6,582 nucleotides of DNA from Hyphomicrobiales bacterium (GTDB lineage: Bacteria; Pseudomonadota; Alphaproteobacteria; Rhizobiales; JAKIUO01): NCBI GenBank assembly GCA_027069645.1, contig JALXEI010000053.1:1-6582 (forward strand), written 5' to 3'. The notes under the pieces are model-generated. The model saw nothing but the letters and a program-made list of their open reading frames with translations, was not told where the DNA came from and did no database searches. Positions 5,364 through 6,582 of this stretch are shown here, in pieces (position 1 is the first letter of the stretch; every line of letters starts with the position of its first letter). A program made the translations under genes and the position numbers.

Positions 5364-6281
5364 TCAGCTCTTTTCGCGCCAGAGCAGATAGGCTCCGGAC
5401 GCCATAATGATACAGGCCCCGAGCAGTGTCCACCAGGTCGGCAGATCGTTAAAGACCAGCCATTCGAGCACGATCATCGAAGGCAGGCCGACATAGGTGA
5501 AGGGCGAGAGGATGGGGGCAGGGGCGTGTTTGTGGGCCAGCACCAGCAGCCAGTGGCCAAAGCCGCCAATAAATCCGAGGGACAATAGCAGGGCGAGGGT
5601 GAACGGGCTGGCGGGCCATTGCCATTGCATGAGGGCCGGGGCGGCAAAGAGCAACGTGCCCGCCAGTGGTGCGGTGATCTGCGCCAGTTGCGGGGCTTCG
5701 AGGCGGGTCAGATATCTGGTTGACAGGGAATAGAGGGCGTAGGAGAGGGCCGCGCCAAAGGAAAAGATGACAGCCTGGTGAATGCCGCCAAAGCCGGGTC
5801 TTGTCACAAACAGCACGCCGCTGAAACCAATGACAATAGCTGTCAGTCGTCGCCAGCCAATCCATTCGCCCAGCAAGGGGCCACCCAGTGCGGCAACCAG
5901 CAGGGGCGCCAGGAAAAACAGCGTGATGGTCTGGTCCAGTTGCAAATATTGCAGGGCCAGAAAGTTAAATCCGGTGGTGATCGCCATGAATAGCGAGCGG
6001 GCGAAATGCACGGTTCTGTTTGTGGTTCTTGCGGCGGCGAGAAACAGAGCGGGCCCAAACAACAGGATATTGAGCACAATATTGCCTGCAAAGCGTACAA
6101 AGACAATCTGCATGATCGGCAGGCCGCCGGCACCAACAAGATATTTGGCCGTGGTATCAAGTATGGAAAAGATGCTGACAGCGGCAGCCATCAGGCCGAT
6201 CGCGGCAAGGCGTTCTGTCTTTTTTGTGGCAAACCGGAAGGTCGATGAAGTGATCAATGGAAAAGCCCTGCCTGTGTGCAT
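5364..6281 (-). CDS. EamA/DMT superfamily transporter
   Basis: 305 residues, the usual size for a ten-helix drug/metabolite transporter of the inner membrane. Hydrophobic segments lie near 25-41, 57-81, 93-111, 117-137, 145-160, 168-187, 200-217, 228-250, 257-277 and 282-301. They fall into two EamA repeats, about 25-161 and 167-302. Typical features are LDTTAKYL after helix 1, an Arg-containing segment in helix 2 (FVRFAGN), the PLLVAALGGPLLGEWIGWRR helix 4-5 turn, and the matching LEWLVFNDLPTWWTLLGA near the end. The substrate cannot be read from the sequence; relatives export amino acids, nucleosides or metabolites, and many have no known substrate. The ATG at 6281 has no visible ribosome site. 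An in-frame TTG at 6257-6255 is preceded by GGCAGGG about 8 nt away and is a credible alternative that shortens the N terminus by 8 residues. The gene converges with tgt. Confidence 0.88.
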   Translation of the reverse strand: MHTGRAFPLITSSTFRFATKKTERLAAIGLMAAAVSIFSILDTTAKYLVGAGGLPIMQIVFVRFAGNIVLNILLFGPALFLAAARTTNRTVHFARSLFMAITTGFNFLALQYLQLDQTITLFFLAPLLVAALGGPLLGEWIGWRRLTAIVIGFSGVLFVTRPGFGGIHQAVIFSFGAALSYALYSLSTRYLTRLEAPQLAQITAPLAGTLLFAAPALMQWQWPASPFTLALLLSLGFIGGFGHWLLVLAHKHAPAPILSPFTYVGLPSMIVLEWLVFNDLPTWWTLLGACIIMASGAYLLWREKS

Positions 6282-6527
6282 AAAGGGAGAAGCCCGGTCT
6301 CGAGAGTTGCTGACAACAGGTTCGAACGGGACCCGGGCGAGACTATCATGGATTGAAGGTGAGGAATATCACGAAATCATCAAACCAGCCTCTTGACCTT
6401 TTGCGAGCAGCGCCATATGTTCGCGCCAGTTACGCAGGACAATCACTGGTCCGCTCCTGATTCTGTGTGCTTGCCCTTTGGGAGGGCGAGGCGGAACCCG
6501 GGAGCGAAATTGTCTGTGCAAAAATGT
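6282..6527. other. Non-coding gap between the transporter and tRNA-Lys
   Basis: No convincing gene is seen in these 246 bases; the long + frame that runs in from 5782 is antisense to the transporter. The gap should hold the transporter's promoter on the - strand, but I found no good pair of boxes. On the + strand it holds a plausible promoter (6393-6421) and a stable dyad: CTTGCCCT (6470-6477) with AGGGCGAG (6483-6490), one G-U pair, nested in CGCTCC (6452-6457) with GGAGCG (6501-6506). That structure has no T run, so it is not a simple terminator. It may be a leader structure of the tRNA transcript or a small RNA. Confidence 0.5.
6393..6421 (+). promoter_or_regulatory. Candidate promoter upstream of tRNA-Lys
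   Basis: TTGACC (6393-6398) and TATGTT (6416-6421) are separated by exactly 17 nt, matching the sigma70 consensus at five and four of six positions. Transcription would start near 6428, about 100 nt before the tRNA, so the precursor would carry the hairpin at 6470-6490. Assigned by eye only. Confidence 0.4.
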
Positions 6528-6582
6528 GGGCCCTTAGCTCAGTTGGTAGAGCAACTGACTTTTAATCAGTAGGTCGATGGTT
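6528..6582 (+). tRNA. tRNA-Lys (anticodon UUU), 5' part
   Basis: The first 55 nucleotides fit the tRNA layout. The acceptor 5' strand GGGCCCT is at 6528-6534, then T8-A9. The D arm is GCTC/GAGC (6537-6540, 6549-6552) with AGTTGGTA in the loop. The anticodon stem ACTGA/TCAGT (6554-6558, 6566-6570) encloses CT-TTT-AA, with anticodon TTT at 6561-6563, which reads AAA and AAG lysine codons. A five-base variable loop AGGTC and the T-stem 5' strand GATGG (6576-6580) follow, then TT of the T loop. The window ends there, so the 3' half of the T arm, the acceptor 3' strand and CCA are not seen. Confidence 0.95.

Noticed and set aside
6317..6330. GGTTCGAAC resembling a tRNA T loop, possible tRNA remnant
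   Set aside because: The flanking bases do not pair as a T stem and no acceptor or anticodon arm is found nearby.
5782..6396. 204-codon open frame on the + strand
   Set aside because: Mostly antisense to the transporter gene, with a composition typical of a shadow frame and no domain.

Overview
The window is chromosomal DNA of moderately high G+C and looks alphaproteobacterial. The pointers are the tandem cyclophilin genes upstream of queA and tgt, a neighbourhood familiar from that class, the style of the protein sequences, and GC-rich hairpin arrays between genes. I cannot name the genus. Five genes and a partial tRNA read left to right or lie close to the + strand block, and two genes lie on the - strand. 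No phage, transposase, CRISPR or plasmid signal is visible.

Layout. 3-848 (+): C-terminal part of a multi-pass GT39-type glycosyltransferase, cut by the window start. 931-961: hairpin with a short T run, probably its terminator. 973-1593 and 1629-2102 (+): two paralogous cyclophilins, the first a lipoprotein and the second cytoplasmic, probably one transcript. 2107-2268: hairpin array (element A) with a possible queA promoter. 2287-3390 (+): queA. 3391-3840 (-): small lipoprotein whose stop codon directly abuts that of queA. 3841-4061: divergent promoter region. 4062-5180 (+): tgt. 5183-5347: second, larger hairpin array (element B) in the gap between convergent genes. 5364-6281 (-): EamA/DMT transporter. 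6282-6527: non-coding, with a plausible + strand promoter and a hairpin. 6528-6582: tRNA-Lys(UUU), cut by the window end.

How the genes work together. QueA and Tgt act in the queuosine pathway: Tgt inserts preQ1 at tRNA position 34 and QueA then adds the epoxycyclopentane ring from AdoMet. The two cyclophilins supply prolyl isomerase activity on the two sides of the inner membrane. The flanking membrane and lipoprotein genes have no evident link to queuosine.

Two points deserve attention. First, the Tgt protein keeps its catalytic aspartates but has lost three of the four canonical zinc ligands (the CxCxxC...H set reads S-x-C-x-x-H...A), which suggests a zinc-independent or altered-metal enzyme. 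Second, the gaps before queA and after tgt hold two diverged copies of the same multi-hairpin layout, the second wrapped in a ~30 bp inverted repeat. This looks like a dispersed structured repeat or RNA family that I cannot name.
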